A model generated the notes under the pieces. That model was not told the origin of the DNA. It worked only from the letters and a program-made list of their open reading frames with translations, and did not search any database. A DNA stretch of 25,436 nt, taken from assembly GCA_036260415.1 (NCBI GenBank), contig DASZZX010000144.1, positions 1 to 25,436 of the forward strand. Direction: 5' to 3'. Shown piece by piece: positions 7,967 to 15,429 of the stretch (positions are counted from its first letter, which is position 1; each line of letters starts with the position of its first letter). The position numbers were made by a program, and so were the translations under genes. Source of the stretch: DASZZX01 sp036260415. GTDB taxonomy: Bacteria > Actinomycetota > Nitriliruptoria > Nitriliruptorales > JAHWKO01.

Positions 7967-8443
7967 ATGGCGGCCGACGCGCTGGAGTTCATCCAGGAGG
8001 ACCACGACCGGTTCCGGGAGCTGCTCGATCGCTACGAGGAGATCCCGGTCGATCATCACGCCGAGAAGCGCGCGCTCATGGACCAGCTGATCGTGGCGGT
8101 CGTGCAGCACTCCGCGATGGAGGAGCGGGCCTTCTACCCGTTCGTGATGGACCAGCTGCCCGACGCCGCGGACGACGTGCGCGAAGAGATGGAGGAGCAC
8201 CACGTCATCGAGGTGATCATGGCGGAGCTCAGACGGCTCGACGCCGCCCACGAGCAGTTCGACGCGAAGGTCGAGGTCTTCGCGGAGAACCTGCTGCACC
8301 ACCTGCACGAGGAGGAGGACGAGCTGTTCCCGATCCTGCGGGAGCGGCTGAGCGAGGACCAGCTGCGGCAACTCCACGACGACCTGGCGGCGGCCAAGGC
8401 GGACGCCCCGACCGAGCCGGACCCGGAGCGGGTCGGGGGCTGA
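7967..8443 (+). CDS. Hemerythrin-like HHE-domain protein
   Basis: A 158-residue, wholly helical, acidic protein of the hemerythrin HHE family, which binds a di-iron centre. Candidate ligands are spaced as expected: H13 in IQEDHDRF, H48 with E52 in VVQHSAMEER, H78/H79 in MEEHHVIE, and H111/H112 with E116-E118 in LLHHLHEEEDELF. The ATG follows a GGACGGAGA purine stretch. The family handles O2, NO or iron; which applies here is not visible. It lies between the two transsulfuration genes on the same strand, with its own possible -10 (TATCGT, 7934-7939), so a link to sulfur or oxidative metabolism is suggested by position only. Confidence 0.88.
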   Translation: MAADALEFIQEDHDRFRELLDRYEEIPVDHHAEKRALMDQLIVAVVQHSAMEERAFYPFVMDQLPDAADDVREEMEEHHVIEVIMAELRRLDAAHEQFDAKVEVFAENLLHHLHEEEDELFPILRERLSEDQLRQLHDDLAAAKADAPTEPDPERVGG

Positions 8444-8454
8444 CGGGCCGGCGA

Positions 8455-8477
8455 CTGCGGTGTCCTCCCAACCGCAG
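8455..8477 (+). terminator. Stem-loop after the hemerythrin gene
   Basis: CTGCGGT (8455-8461) and ACCGCAG (8471-8477) form a perfect 7-bp stem with a 9-base loop, 11 bases after the stop codon. A second hairpin, CCCGGG/CCCGGG with a 9-base loop (8492-8512), follows. Neither has a T-tract, which is common in actinobacterial terminators. Confidence 0.5.
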
Positions 8478-8540
8478 CTGATCGGACGCGTCCCGGGCGC
8501 AGGCGCCCCGGGCGACGACGGGGTGACCGTGGGCCGCCGG

Positions 8541-8546
8541 TAGGGT
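8541..8546 (+). promoter_or_regulatory. Candidate -10 box of the cystathionine gamma-synthase gene, leaderless type
   Basis: TAGGGT ends 6 bases before the GTG start at 8553, putting the expected transcription start on the start codon itself. No ribosome-binding site is present in the gap. Confidence 0.5.
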
Positions 8547-8552
8547 CGGCGC

Positions 8553-9704
8553 GTGCAGTTCGAGACGCGCGCGATCCACGCCGGGCAGGATCCCGACCCC
8601 GCGACCGGGGCCGCGACCGTCCCGATCTACCAGACGTCGACGTTCGTCCAGGAGGCGGTGGGCGAGCACGGCGGCTACGACTACGCACGGACCGGCAACC
8701 CGACCCGGAGCGCGCTCGAGGAGTGTCTCGCCAGCCTGGAGGGCAGCGACGCCTGCGTCGCCTTCGCCTCCGGCATGGCCGCGACGGACGCCGTCCTGCG
8801 CCTCCTGCGCCCCGGCGACCACGTCATCCTCGGCGACGACGTGTACGGCGGGACGTGGCGGCTGGTCACCCGGGTCCTGGCGCCCACCGGTGTGGCCTAC
8901 TCCGCGGTGGACCTGACCGATCTCGACGCGGTCGCCGCGGCGTTCCGCGAGCGGACCCGGCTGGTGTGGGCGGAGACCCCGTCCAACCCGCTGCTCAAGA
9001 TGGTGGACCTGGCCGCTCTGGCGACGCTCACCCGCGAGCGGGGCGCCCGCCTGGCCGTCGACAACACCTTCGCCACGCCGTACCTGCAGCGTCCTCTCGA
9101 GCTCGGCGCCGACCTCGTCGTGCACTCGACCACCAAGTACCTCGGCGGCCACTCCGACGTGGTAGGCGGGGCCGTCTGCACCGACGCCGCCACCGCCGAC
9201 GAGCTGGCGTTCCTGCAGAACGCCGCAGGCGCGGTCCCGGGACCGTTCGACGTCTTCCTGGTGCTGCGTGGCATCAAGACGCTGGCCGTTCGCATGGAAC
9301 GGCACTGCACGAACGCGCAAGCGGTCGCGCGCTTCCTGTCGCGCCAGCCCAGCGTGACACGCGTCCGCTACCCGGGACTGCCCGACGACCCAGGGCACCA
9401 GCTGGCGGCACGGCAGATGCGCGGGCACGGCGGGATGATCTCGTTCCACGTGGCCGGAGGGATGCAGACGGCCAAGCGGGTCGCCGCCTCCACGCGCCTG
9501 TTCCTCCTGGCCGAGTCGCTGGGTGGCGTCGAGAGCCTGATCGAGCACCCGGGCGTGATGACCCACGCCTCGGTCGCCGGTTCACCGCTGCAGGTCCCCG
9601 ACGACCTGCTGCGCCTGTCGGTCGGCATCGAACACGTCGACGACCTGCTGGCCGACCTGGAGCGTGCGCTGGGCCGAGCGGGGACGCCACCGGGCCGTTC
9701 GTGA
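8553..9704 (+). CDS. metB: Cystathionine gamma-synthase / gamma-lyase family enzyme
   Basis: A 383-residue PLP fold-I enzyme of the Cys/Met metabolism family. It starts FETRAIHAGQDPD, has the substrate/phosphate segment YDYARTGNPTR (residues 43-52), the cofactor aspartate region LAVDNTFATPYLQ and the PLP lysine at K195 in HSTTKYLGGHSD. The C-terminus carries SLGGVESLIEHP and LSVGIEHVDDL. The family members metB (synthase) and cth/mgl (lyase) cannot be separated by motif reading. Pairing with cbs suggests the lyase direction (cystathionine to cysteine), as proposed for the mycobacterial neighbour of cbs; the metB symbol reflects the family name only. The GTG at 8553 has no Shine-Dalgarno and is probably read from a leaderless message. 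Confidence 0.93.
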   Translation: MQFETRAIHAGQDPDPATGAATVPIYQTSTFVQEAVGEHGGYDYARTGNPTRSALEECLASLEGSDACVAFASGMAATDAVLRLLRPGDHVILGDDVYGGTWRLVTRVLAPTGVAYSAVDLTDLDAVAAAFRERTRLVWAETPSNPLLKMVDLAALATLTRERGARLAVDNTFATPYLQRPLELGADLVVHSTTKYLGGHSDVVGGAVCTDAATADELAFLQNAAGAVPGPFDVFLVLRGIKTLAVRMERHCTNAQAVARFLSRQPSVTRVRYPGLPDDPGHQLAARQMRGHGGMISFHVAGGMQTAKRVAASTRLFLLAESLGGVESLIEHPGVMTHASVAGSPLQVPDDLLRLSVGIEHVDDLLADLERALGRAGTPPGRS

Positions 9705-9732
9705 CCACAGCGGTCCGGGCGTGCACGGCAGG

Positions 9733-9738
9733 TACCTT
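9733..9738 (+). promoter_or_regulatory. Candidate -10 box for the acyl-CoA synthetase gene
   Basis: TACCTT, 65 bases before the ATG at 9804 and just after the stop of the preceding gene. TAnnnT type; no clear -35. Confidence 0.25.
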
Positions 9739-9803
9739 GACGCTCGGTGGATGCTCACCGCCCCGGCGCCCCGACGGCGCCTCGGCAGCCGGCGGGAGAG
9801 ACG

Positions 9804-11318
9804 ATGATCGGCGCGGCGGGCGAGATGGAACTGGTCGCGCGGGCGGTCGGCCACGGCGACCGGGTCGCGGTCGTCGCCGAGCAAGGGATGTCCCGCTACA
9901 CCGACCTGCTGGTCGACTCGGCGCGAGCAGCCACAGCCCTGCTCGGTGAGCGCACCGATCTCGACGAGGCCCGCGTCGCCTACATGGTCGAGCCGGGCTA
10001 CGAGCATGTCGTCACCCTGTGGGGAGCCTGGCGGGCCGGCGCGATGGCGGTACCGATCGCGACGGACCTCCCCGACCCAGAGATCGCTCGCATCCTGGAG
10101 GACGCGGCACCGTCGGTGGTGGTCGCCGACGACCGTCATGGCGGTCGCGTCCGACAGTTGGCCGCCCAGCGCGGTCTCCGTCTGGTCACCACCGAGGAAC
10201 TGCGGGTGGGCCGGGCGGGTCCGCTGCCCGCAGTGGAGGGACCGCGCGCCTCGATGATGCTGTTCACGAGCGGCACCACCGGACGCCCCAAGGGCGTGGT
10301 CCACACGCACCGCAGCGTCGCCGCGCAGATCACCAGCCTGGTCGATGCCTGGGCGTGGGAACCGGACGACCGCATCCTCCTGGTGCTGCCGCTGCACCAC
10401 CTGCACGGCCTCGTCAACGTGCTGGGTTGCACGCTGTGGACGGGAGCGACCTGTGAGATGCTCCCTGGCTTCGACCCGCAGCGCACGTGGGACCGGCTGG
10501 CGAGCGGGCACCTGTCTCTGTTCATGGCGGTCCCGAGCATCTACCGGCGCCTGATCGACACCTGGGAGGCCGCCGACGAACAGCGCCGCGAGGCGACGTC
10601 GCGCGGTGCGCGCACCCTGCGGCTGATGGTGTCCGGATCGGCGCCGCTGCCGGTCGCCACCCTCGAGCGGTGGCAGGAGATCACCGGCCACACCCTGCTG
10701 GAGCGCTACGGCATGACCGAGATCGGCATGGCGCTGTCCAACACCCTCGAGGAGCGCGTGCCAGGGCGCGTGGGCAAGCCACTGCCCGGCGTCGAGGTGC
10801 GACTGGTCGGGGAGGACGGCGACGACGTGGCGGAGGGGCAGCCGGGCGAGATCCACGTGCGCGGACCGACCCTGTTCCGTGAGTACTGGAACCGTCCCGA
10901 GGCGACCCAGGCCGCGTTCGTCGACGGCTGGTTCCGGACCGGAGACATCGCGCTGGTGGACGATGGCCACTACCGCATCCTGGGTCGCGCGTCGGTCGAC
11001 ATCATCAACACCGGTGGTGAGAAGGTCTCCGCCCTGGAGGTCGAGGAGGTCCTCCGCCGCCACCCGGCGGTCAGCGACTGCGCGGTCGTGGGAGTGGCCG
11101 ACGAGCGCTGGGGGGAACGTGTCTGCGCTGCGATCGTCCTGGCCGAGGGACGCGACCTGGACGATCCCGCGGCCCTACGCCAGTGGGGCAAGCAGCGTCT
11201 CGCCCCCTCCAAGGTGCCGCGCAGCATCCTGGTGGTCGACGACCTCCCTCGCAACGCGGTCGGCAAGGTGACCAAGCCGCAGGTCGCGGGGCTGTTCGAC
11301 CAGGCGGCGGAGGACTGA
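9804..11318 (+). CDS. Malonyl-CoA synthetase-like AMP-forming ligase (MatB/ACSF3 type)
   Basis: Activates a carboxylic acid with ATP to an acyl-adenylate and then to the CoA thioester. The 504-residue protein has the P-loop LFTSGTTGRPKG (about residues 153-164), ERYGMTEIGMALS, the hinge region GWFRTGD, GRASVDIINTGGEKVSALEVE and the C-terminal catalytic lysine in RNAVGKV. The stretch LHHLHGLVNVL with TLWTGATCEMLPGF, and MVSGSAPLP followed by EITGHTLLERYGMTEIG, closely resembles vertebrate ACSF3 and bacterial MatB, so malonate or methylmalonate is the best-guess substrate. The start at 9804 is chosen over an upstream in-frame codon at 9747 because GGGAGAG lies just before it. The stop is followed directly by the penicillin-binding protein reading frame. 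Confidence 0.85.
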   Translation: MIGAAGEMELVARAVGHGDRVAVVAEQGMSRYTDLLVDSARAATALLGERTDLDEARVAYMVEPGYEHVVTLWGAWRAGAMAVPIATDLPDPEIARILEDAAPSVVVADDRHGGRVRQLAAQRGLRLVTTEELRVGRAGPLPAVEGPRASMMLFTSGTTGRPKGVVHTHRSVAAQITSLVDAWAWEPDDRILLVLPLHHLHGLVNVLGCTLWTGATCEMLPGFDPQRTWDRLASGHLSLFMAVPSIYRRLIDTWEAADEQRREATSRGARTLRLMVSGSAPLPVATLERWQEITGHTLLERYGMTEIGMALSNTLEERVPGRVGKPLPGVEVRLVGEDGDDVAEGQPGEIHVRGPTLFREYWNRPEATQAAFVDGWFRTGDIALVDDGHYRILGRASVDIINTGGEKVSALEVEEVLRRHPAVSDCAVVGVADERWGERVCAAIVLAEGRDLDDPAALRQWGKQRLAPSKVPRSILVVDDLPRNAVGKVTKPQVAGLFDQAAED

Positions 11319-11422
11319 TCCCAGCGACGCTCGCGAGGCAGTCTCGCCGGACCTGGCCCCCGGCGGCGGGGAGGTCGTGTGGGTGGCGCACCGGGCGTGC
11401 CACCCGGGCGGGGGCGGGACTG

Positions 11423-13654
11423 GTGCTGCTGGTCCTGCTCGCGTCCTCCTGCGCGGACGTGGTCGTCCTGGAACCGCCGGAGATCGGTGCGCCGGAGCGG
11501 CGGGCCCCCGAGCAGTCGTACGTCTACGACGCGGCCGGTAACCAGCTGGCGGTCCTGCGCAAGGAGTTCCGCGAGCGGGTGCCGTTGGCGCGGATGCCGC
11601 GCCATCTGCTCGACGCGGTGGTCGTCGCCGAGGACCGCCGCTTCTGGACGCACACCGGGGTGGATGCCCGCGCGATAGTCCGAGCGGCGCTGCGCAACGT
11701 GGAGGAGGGTGGCGTCGCGCAGGGCGGCTCCACCATCACCCAGCAGCTGGTCAAGAACCTGTGGATGGCGGACGCGCCGCGCGACGTCAGGACCAAGGCG
11801 CGTGAGGCTCTGCTGGCGCGTGACCTCGAGAGCGAGATGCCCAAGGAGCAGATCCTCGAGGAGTACCTGAACACGGTGTACTTCGGCAACGGCGCGTACG
11901 GCGTGCAGGCGGCGGCGCACACGTACTGGCGTGAGGACGTCGCGGACCTGGACCTCGCCCAGTCAGCGCTACTCGCCGCCGTCATACGAGGCCCCGAGTA
12001 TCTCAACCCCGCGACCGCGCCCGAGGCGGCCGCGACACGACGTGACCTCGTGCTCGGGGCGATGGCGGCTGAGGGCACGATCACCGACGCGGAGCTCCGC
12101 GTGGCGCTCGCGCAGCCGGTGGCGGTGGCGGCGCGACCCGCCAGCCCGGACGTCGCGCAGCCCTACTGGGTGGACTTCGTCGTCCGGACGCTCTTGGACG
12201 ACCCCACGTTCGGGGAGGACGCGAGCGCCCGTCGCGAGCGCCTCTACGGCGCAGGTCTGCGCATCCACACCACCTTGGACCCGCGCCTGCAGGCGGCAGC
12301 CGAGGCGGCGACGCGGCGTTTCGTCGACCGCCCCGAGGATCCCGAGGTGGCACTGGTCGCGGTCGAGCCGTCGAGCGGCGCGATCGTGGCATCGGTCGGT
12401 GGTCGCGACCACCGCGTGCGCCAGTTCGACCTCGCCACCCAGGGTCGCCGCCAGCCTGGCTCAGCCTTCAAGACCTTCGTGCTCGCCGCTGCGGTGACCG
12501 CCGGATACCGGCCGGAGACGCTCGTGGACGGCGATCAGGGCGTGCTGACCATCGGGGAGGGATCGGGGACGCAGCAACGTTGGATCGTGCGCAACTTCGA
12601 CCGCGTCTCCTACGGCCCCATCACCCTCGAGGAGGCCACGCGGGCGTCGGTGAACGGTGCCTACGCGCGTCTCGCCCTGGAGCTGGGCATCGGACGCGTG
12701 ATCGCCGCCGCCCGGGCACTGGGGATCTCGTCGCCGCTCAACGACGACCCGGCGATCGCTCTCGGTGGGGTCGAGGTGGGGGTGTCACCGCTGGAGATGG
12801 CGGCCGCCTACGCCACCCTCGCCAACCTGGGCACCCGCGTAACGGCCTCTCCCATCGACCGCGTCGAGGACCCGGGCGGCACCGTGGTCTGGCGCCCCGA
12901 CCGTACACCTCGCCGCACCTTCGATCCCGGGGCCGCGTGGCTGGTCACGCAGGTTCTGCGCACCGCAGTCGAACGTGGCACCGGGGCCAACGCGCGCCTG
13001 CCGGGGTGGGAGGTGGCCGGCAAGACCGGCACGACCAGTCACCACACCGACGCGTGGTTCGTCGGCTACACGACCGAGCTGGCCGCCGCGGTCTGGATGG
13101 GACACCCGGACGAGCCGAGCCGTCGCCCTCTGCGCGACGTGCACGGCGAGCGGGTCGTGACCGGTGGCCGCTGGCCGGCGCGGATCTGGCGGCTGTTCAT
13201 GGCCGACGCGCTCGCGGGACGCGCACCGAGCGGCTTCGTGCTCGATGCCGAGCACCTGGTGACGCTCGAGATCGACCCGGTGACAGGGCTGCTCGCGGCC
13301 CCGTGGTGTCCTGGCGAGCAGCGCACGATGCCGCGCATCCTGGCACCCCGTGCCACCTGCCCGTCCCCCCCACCCCCGCCTCCACCGCCTGCGCCGGGAC
13401 CGTCGGAGACCGACGCCGACCACCCTCTCTCCTGCCCGACGGACGGGACCGGGAGGCCGACCGCCGCACCGCAGCCGCGCGACCCGGCCTGCGACGACCC
13501 GGTCGACGTCGCGGGCAGCCCCAGCCCGGCGCCCAGCCCCAGCCCGGCGCCCAGCGCCAGCCCGAGCGCTGCGGCCGGTCCCGACGCCGACCGGGGGTCG
13601 GCCACGGCCAGCCCGTCGCCAGCGCTGACCTCCCCCGCTGCACCGTCCCAGTAG
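11423..13654 (+). CDS. Class A bifunctional penicillin-binding protein (transglycosylase/transpeptidase)
   Basis: Polymerises and cross-links peptidoglycan outside the membrane. Counting from the GTG at 11423 (743 residues): a short hydrophobic stretch ending LLASSC, then a GT51 transglycosylase domain with EDRRFWTHTGVD (70-81, catalytic Glu) and QGGSTITQQLVKN (100-112). The transpeptidase domain has SAFK (347-350, nucleophile Ser), SVN (409-411) and KTGT (534-537). The C-terminal tail is rich in Pro, Ser and Ala, with a run of prolines and SPSPAP repeats. The start is uncertain. In-frame alternatives are a CTG at 11315 overlapping the ligase stop, which would add an arginine-rich signal n-region, and a GTG at 11183 deep in the ligase gene. 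The sequence between 11318 and 11423 keeps coding-like G/C third positions, so the true protein is probably longer. Confidence 0.9.
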   Translation: MLLVLLASSCADVVVLEPPEIGAPERRAPEQSYVYDAAGNQLAVLRKEFRERVPLARMPRHLLDAVVVAEDRRFWTHTGVDARAIVRAALRNVEEGGVAQGGSTITQQLVKNLWMADAPRDVRTKAREALLARDLESEMPKEQILEEYLNTVYFGNGAYGVQAAAHTYWREDVADLDLAQSALLAAVIRGPEYLNPATAPEAAATRRDLVLGAMAAEGTITDAELRVALAQPVAVAARPASPDVAQPYWVDFVVRTLLDDPTFGEDASARRERLYGAGLRIHTTLDPRLQAAAEAATRRFVDRPEDPEVALVAVEPSSGAIVASVGGRDHRVRQFDLATQGRRQPGSAFKTFVLAAAVTAGYRPETLVDGDQGVLTIGEGSGTQQRWIVRNFDRVSYGPITLEEATRASVNGAYARLALELGIGRVIAAARALGISSPLNDDPAIALGGVEVGVSPLEMAAAYATLANLGTRVTASPIDRVEDPGGTVVWRPDRTPRRTFDPGAAWLVTQVLRTAVERGTGANARLPGWEVAGKTGTTSHHTDAWFVGYTTELAAAVWMGHPDEPSRRPLRDVHGERVVTGGRWPARIWRLFMADALAGRAPSGFVLDAEHLVTLEIDPVTGLLAAPWCPGEQRTMPRILAPRATCPSPPPPPPPPAPGPSETDADHPLSCPTDGTGRPTAAPQPRDPACDDPVDVAGSPSPAPSPSPAPSASPSAAAGPDADRGSATASPSPALTSPAAPSQ
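13519..13554 (+). repeat. Two exact 18-base tandem repeats in the penicillin-binding protein tail
   Basis: Positions 13519-13536 and 13537-13554 are identical and encode SPSPAP twice, followed by degenerate copies. They lengthen the low-complexity C-terminal tail, and copy number may vary between strains. Confidence 0.8.
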
Positions 13655-13680
13655 GCTGCCCGCGCTCCCTGGAGGTCGGC

Positions 13681-14589
13681 GTGCGCGCCCTGCTGCTGTT
13701 CAACCCCTCGGCCAGCACGACCACCGCCAGGGTGCGGGACGTCATCACCGCCGCGTTGACCTCGGAGGTCGAGCTGGAGGTCCACGCGACCAAGCAGCGC
13801 GGTCACGCCACCCACATCACCGCCGGGGCGGTCCACGAGGGCTTCGACGTGGTGTTCGCCCTGGGCGGCGATGGCACCGCCAACGAGGTGCTGCAGGCGT
13901 TGGTCGGGACGCCGGTCCGGCTGGGTGTGATCCCCGGCGGCTCCACCAACGTGCTGGCGCGCGACCTGGGCCTCCCACGCGACCCGGTGGAAGCCACCGG
14001 GGTCCTGCTCGACCGCTTGCGCGCCCGGGCCGATGTCACGATCGGGTTGGGGCGCGCCAACGGGCGCTACTTCGCCGCCAACGCCGGCTACGGGTTCGAC
14101 GCAGCGGTCGTGCGTCTGGTCGAGCGTCGCCACCGCCTCAAGCGCGCCGTCCGCCAGTTGTCGTTCGTGTGGTGCGGCTTGCAGGAGTTCTTCCTGCACT
14201 ACGACCGCAGGGCGCTGCCGGTGACCGTCGAGCTGCCGGACGACCCACAGGGTGCCCACTACGGCTTCTGCATCGTCGGCAACACCTCGCCGTACACGTA
14301 CCTGGGCGACCGGCCCCTGATGGTCCATCCCGACGCGTCCTTCCAGCGCGGCATCGACCTGCTCGCGGTGCGCTCGCTGCATACGGCCACCGTGCTGCGC
14401 GTCCTCGTGCAGGCCCTGACCACCGCGGGGCACGTGCGTTCGCGCGCCGTCGACTACCGGCACGACCTGAGCACCTTCACGCTGCGCAGCCCCACGCCGC
14501 TGCCGTTGCAGATCGACGGCGACTACGCCGGCGAGCACCGCGAGGTGGTGTTCACATCGGCCCCGGACGCGCTGCACGTGCTGGCGTGA
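13681..14589 (+). CDS. Diacylglycerol/sphingosine-kinase family lipid kinase
   Basis: A 302-residue protein of the DagK/YegS/LCB5 catalytic family, which phosphorylates diacylglycerol or related lipids at the membrane surface. It begins LLLFNPSAS (nucleotide-binding strand), then has the signature FALGGDGTANEVLQAL and the loop PGGSTNVLARDLGLP. A second beta-rich domain contains ANAGYGFDAAVV and ends LPLQIDGDYAGEH, the usual C-terminal motif. The frame is open far upstream inside the penicillin-binding protein gene, but the GTG at 13681 has GGAGGT at 13671-13676 and starts the family N-terminus. It lies upstream of whiB1, as Rv3218 does in M. tuberculosis. Substrate is not determined. Confidence 0.9.
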   Translation: MRALLLFNPSASTTTARVRDVITAALTSEVELEVHATKQRGHATHITAGAVHEGFDVVFALGGDGTANEVLQALVGTPVRLGVIPGGSTNVLARDLGLPRDPVEATGVLLDRLRARADVTIGLGRANGRYFAANAGYGFDAAVVRLVERRHRLKRAVRQLSFVWCGLQEFFLHYDRRALPVTVELPDDPQGAHYGFCIVGNTSPYTYLGDRPLMVHPDASFQRGIDLLAVRSLHTATVLRVLVQALTTAGHVRSRAVDYRHDLSTFTLRSPTPLPLQIDGDYAGEHREVVFTSAPDALHVLA

Positions 14590-14618
14590 CGACCCGGCCG
14601 GCGGGCGGCGGCCCACGT

Positions 14619-14633
14619 CCCGCGGCGCGCGGG
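14619..14633 (+). terminator. Stem-loop after the lipid kinase gene
   Basis: CCCGCG (14619-14624) pairs with CGCGGG (14628-14633) over a 3-base loop, 30 bases after the stop at 14589 and before the whiB1 promoter. No T-tract. Confidence 0.4.
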
Positions 14634-14670
14634 GAACGCAGGTCGCAGTGCGAACTCCGGCAAGCGGACC

Positions 14671-14699
14671 TTGTCGCCGCTGTCGCACCTGGGTAGAGT
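14671..14699 (+). promoter_or_regulatory. whiB1 promoter, housekeeping-sigma type
   Basis: TTGTCG (14671-14676) and TAGAGT (14694-14699) are 17 bases apart, the standard -35/-10 spacing. Transcription would begin near 14706, leaving a leader of about 78 bases before the ATG at 14784. This is the best two-box promoter in the window. Confidence 0.6.
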
Positions 14700-14783
14700 C
14701 GCGCAACTTCGGGAAGAGTTTCACGAACGGCCGGCGCGATGTGGGCGCGCTGCCCCGGCCCCTCGACCACCCACGGAGACCGC

Positions 14784-15038
14784 ATGGACTGGCGCAGCCG
14801 AGCGGCGTGCATGGACGAGGATCCCGAGCTGTTCTTCCCGGTCGGGACGACCGGCCCCGCGGTCGAGCAGGCCATGGAGGCCAAGCGCGTGTGCGCCGGC
14901 TGCGATGTGCGCGAGCCCTGCCTCGAGTTCGCGCTCGCGACCAACCAGGACGCCGGCGTGTGGGGCGGGCTCAGCGAGGACGAGCGGCGCAGCCTGAAGC
15001 GACAGCGGCAGCGGCAGCGGCGGCGGATCGCCAGTTGA
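14784..15038 (+). CDS. whiB1: WhiB1-type iron-sulfur transcription regulator
   Basis: An 84-residue protein of the actinobacteria-only WhiB family, which holds a 4Fe-4S cluster and works with the housekeeping sigma factor; mycobacterial WhiB1 is essential and NO-sensitive. It starts MDWRSRAAC and has four cysteines at about 9, 37, 40 and 46 (C-x2-C-x5-C in the centre), the GVWGG turn followed by LSEDERR, and a basic tail RQRQRQRRR for DNA contact. Length, N-terminus (MDWR...DEDPELFFPVG) and turn match M. tuberculosis WhiB1 closely. The ATG at 14784 is preceded by GGAGAC. An upstream in-frame start at 14739 is rejected because the family begins MDWR. Confidence 0.95.
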   Translation: MDWRSRAACMDEDPELFFPVGTTGPAVEQAMEAKRVCAGCDVREPCLEFALATNQDAGVWGGLSEDERRSLKRQRQRQRRRIAS

Positions 15039-15092
15039 CGTGGCCGCCCGCCCGCGCTGGAGGCGCTGCAGGCGCTGCTGGCGGATCGTGAC

Positions 15093-15365
15093 GTGCGCCC
15101 GCGCACCCGTCTGACGGCACCCCCCGGCCAGGAACCGGCGGCGCCCCTCCCTGGCCGCGAGCAGGACACCGAACGGTACGCGCCAGGCTTCCGGCTGCCC
15201 GAGGAGCCGCCGGTGCCCGGCCGTCTGCGCTGGGTGAAGGTGGCGGTCGCCTCGATCGTGGTGCTCGCCGCGGTGGGCTACGTCGCGCTGCGGCTGGCGG
15301 TCGCCGGTCAGGCCGAGGATCCCGCACTCGACCGCCCCCCGTCCACGGCCCCGCCGACGCCCTGA
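15093..15365 (+). CDS. Small single-pass membrane protein, unknown function
   Basis: A 90-residue open frame: a proline-rich polar N-terminus (about residues 1-44), one membrane helix (WVKVAVASIVVLAAVGYVAL, about 47-66) and a short Pro/Thr tail. With RLRW/VK before the helix, the N-terminus is probably cytoplasmic. The start GTG at 15093 has no clear ribosome site. An upstream in-frame CTG at 15057 would add a protein-like LEALQALLADRD, so the real start may be earlier. It lies 54 bases after whiB1 on the same strand and may be co-transcribed. No family is recognised; the hydrophobic segment and G/C third-position bias support it being a gene. Confidence 0.55.
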   Translation: MRPRTRLTAPPGQEPAAPLPGREQDTERYAPGFRLPEEPPVPGRLRWVKVAVASIVVLAAVGYVALRLAVAGQAEDPALDRPPSTAPPTP

Positions 15366-15397
15366 CCCACGCGGCGTGCGCCGGGACGCCCCGTGGG
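15366..15397. terminator. Strong stem-loop between convergent genes
   Basis: CCCACG (15366-15371) pairs with CGTGGG (15392-15397), and GGCGT (15373-15377) with ACGCC (15386-15390), giving 11 pairs broken by one C-C mismatch and an 8-base loop. It lies between the small membrane protein gene (plus) and pdtaS (minus), so it can end transcripts from both sides. Confidence 0.65.
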
Positions 15398-15429
15398 ACC
15401 TCGCGCGTGGCGACCGGTGTGACCAGGTG

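Noticed and set aside
6698..8377. 559-codon minus-strand open frame opposite cbs and the hemerythrin gene
   Set aside because: It spans two real genes and their gap on the other strand, with no ribosome site or family motif; a shadow of codon bias.
12580..13680. Long N-terminal extension of the lipid kinase
   Set aside because: It lies out of frame inside the penicillin-binding protein gene; the kinase starts at GTG 13681 behind GGAGGT.
14671..14705. BldD box in the whiB1 promoter
   Set aside because: The right half-site resembles GnGTnA near 14690, but the left half does not match; too weak.
13066..14724. 552-codon minus-strand open frame opposite the penicillin-binding protein tail and lipid kinase
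   Set aside because: Its residues mirror the plus-strand repeats and low-complexity tail; no start signal or domain.
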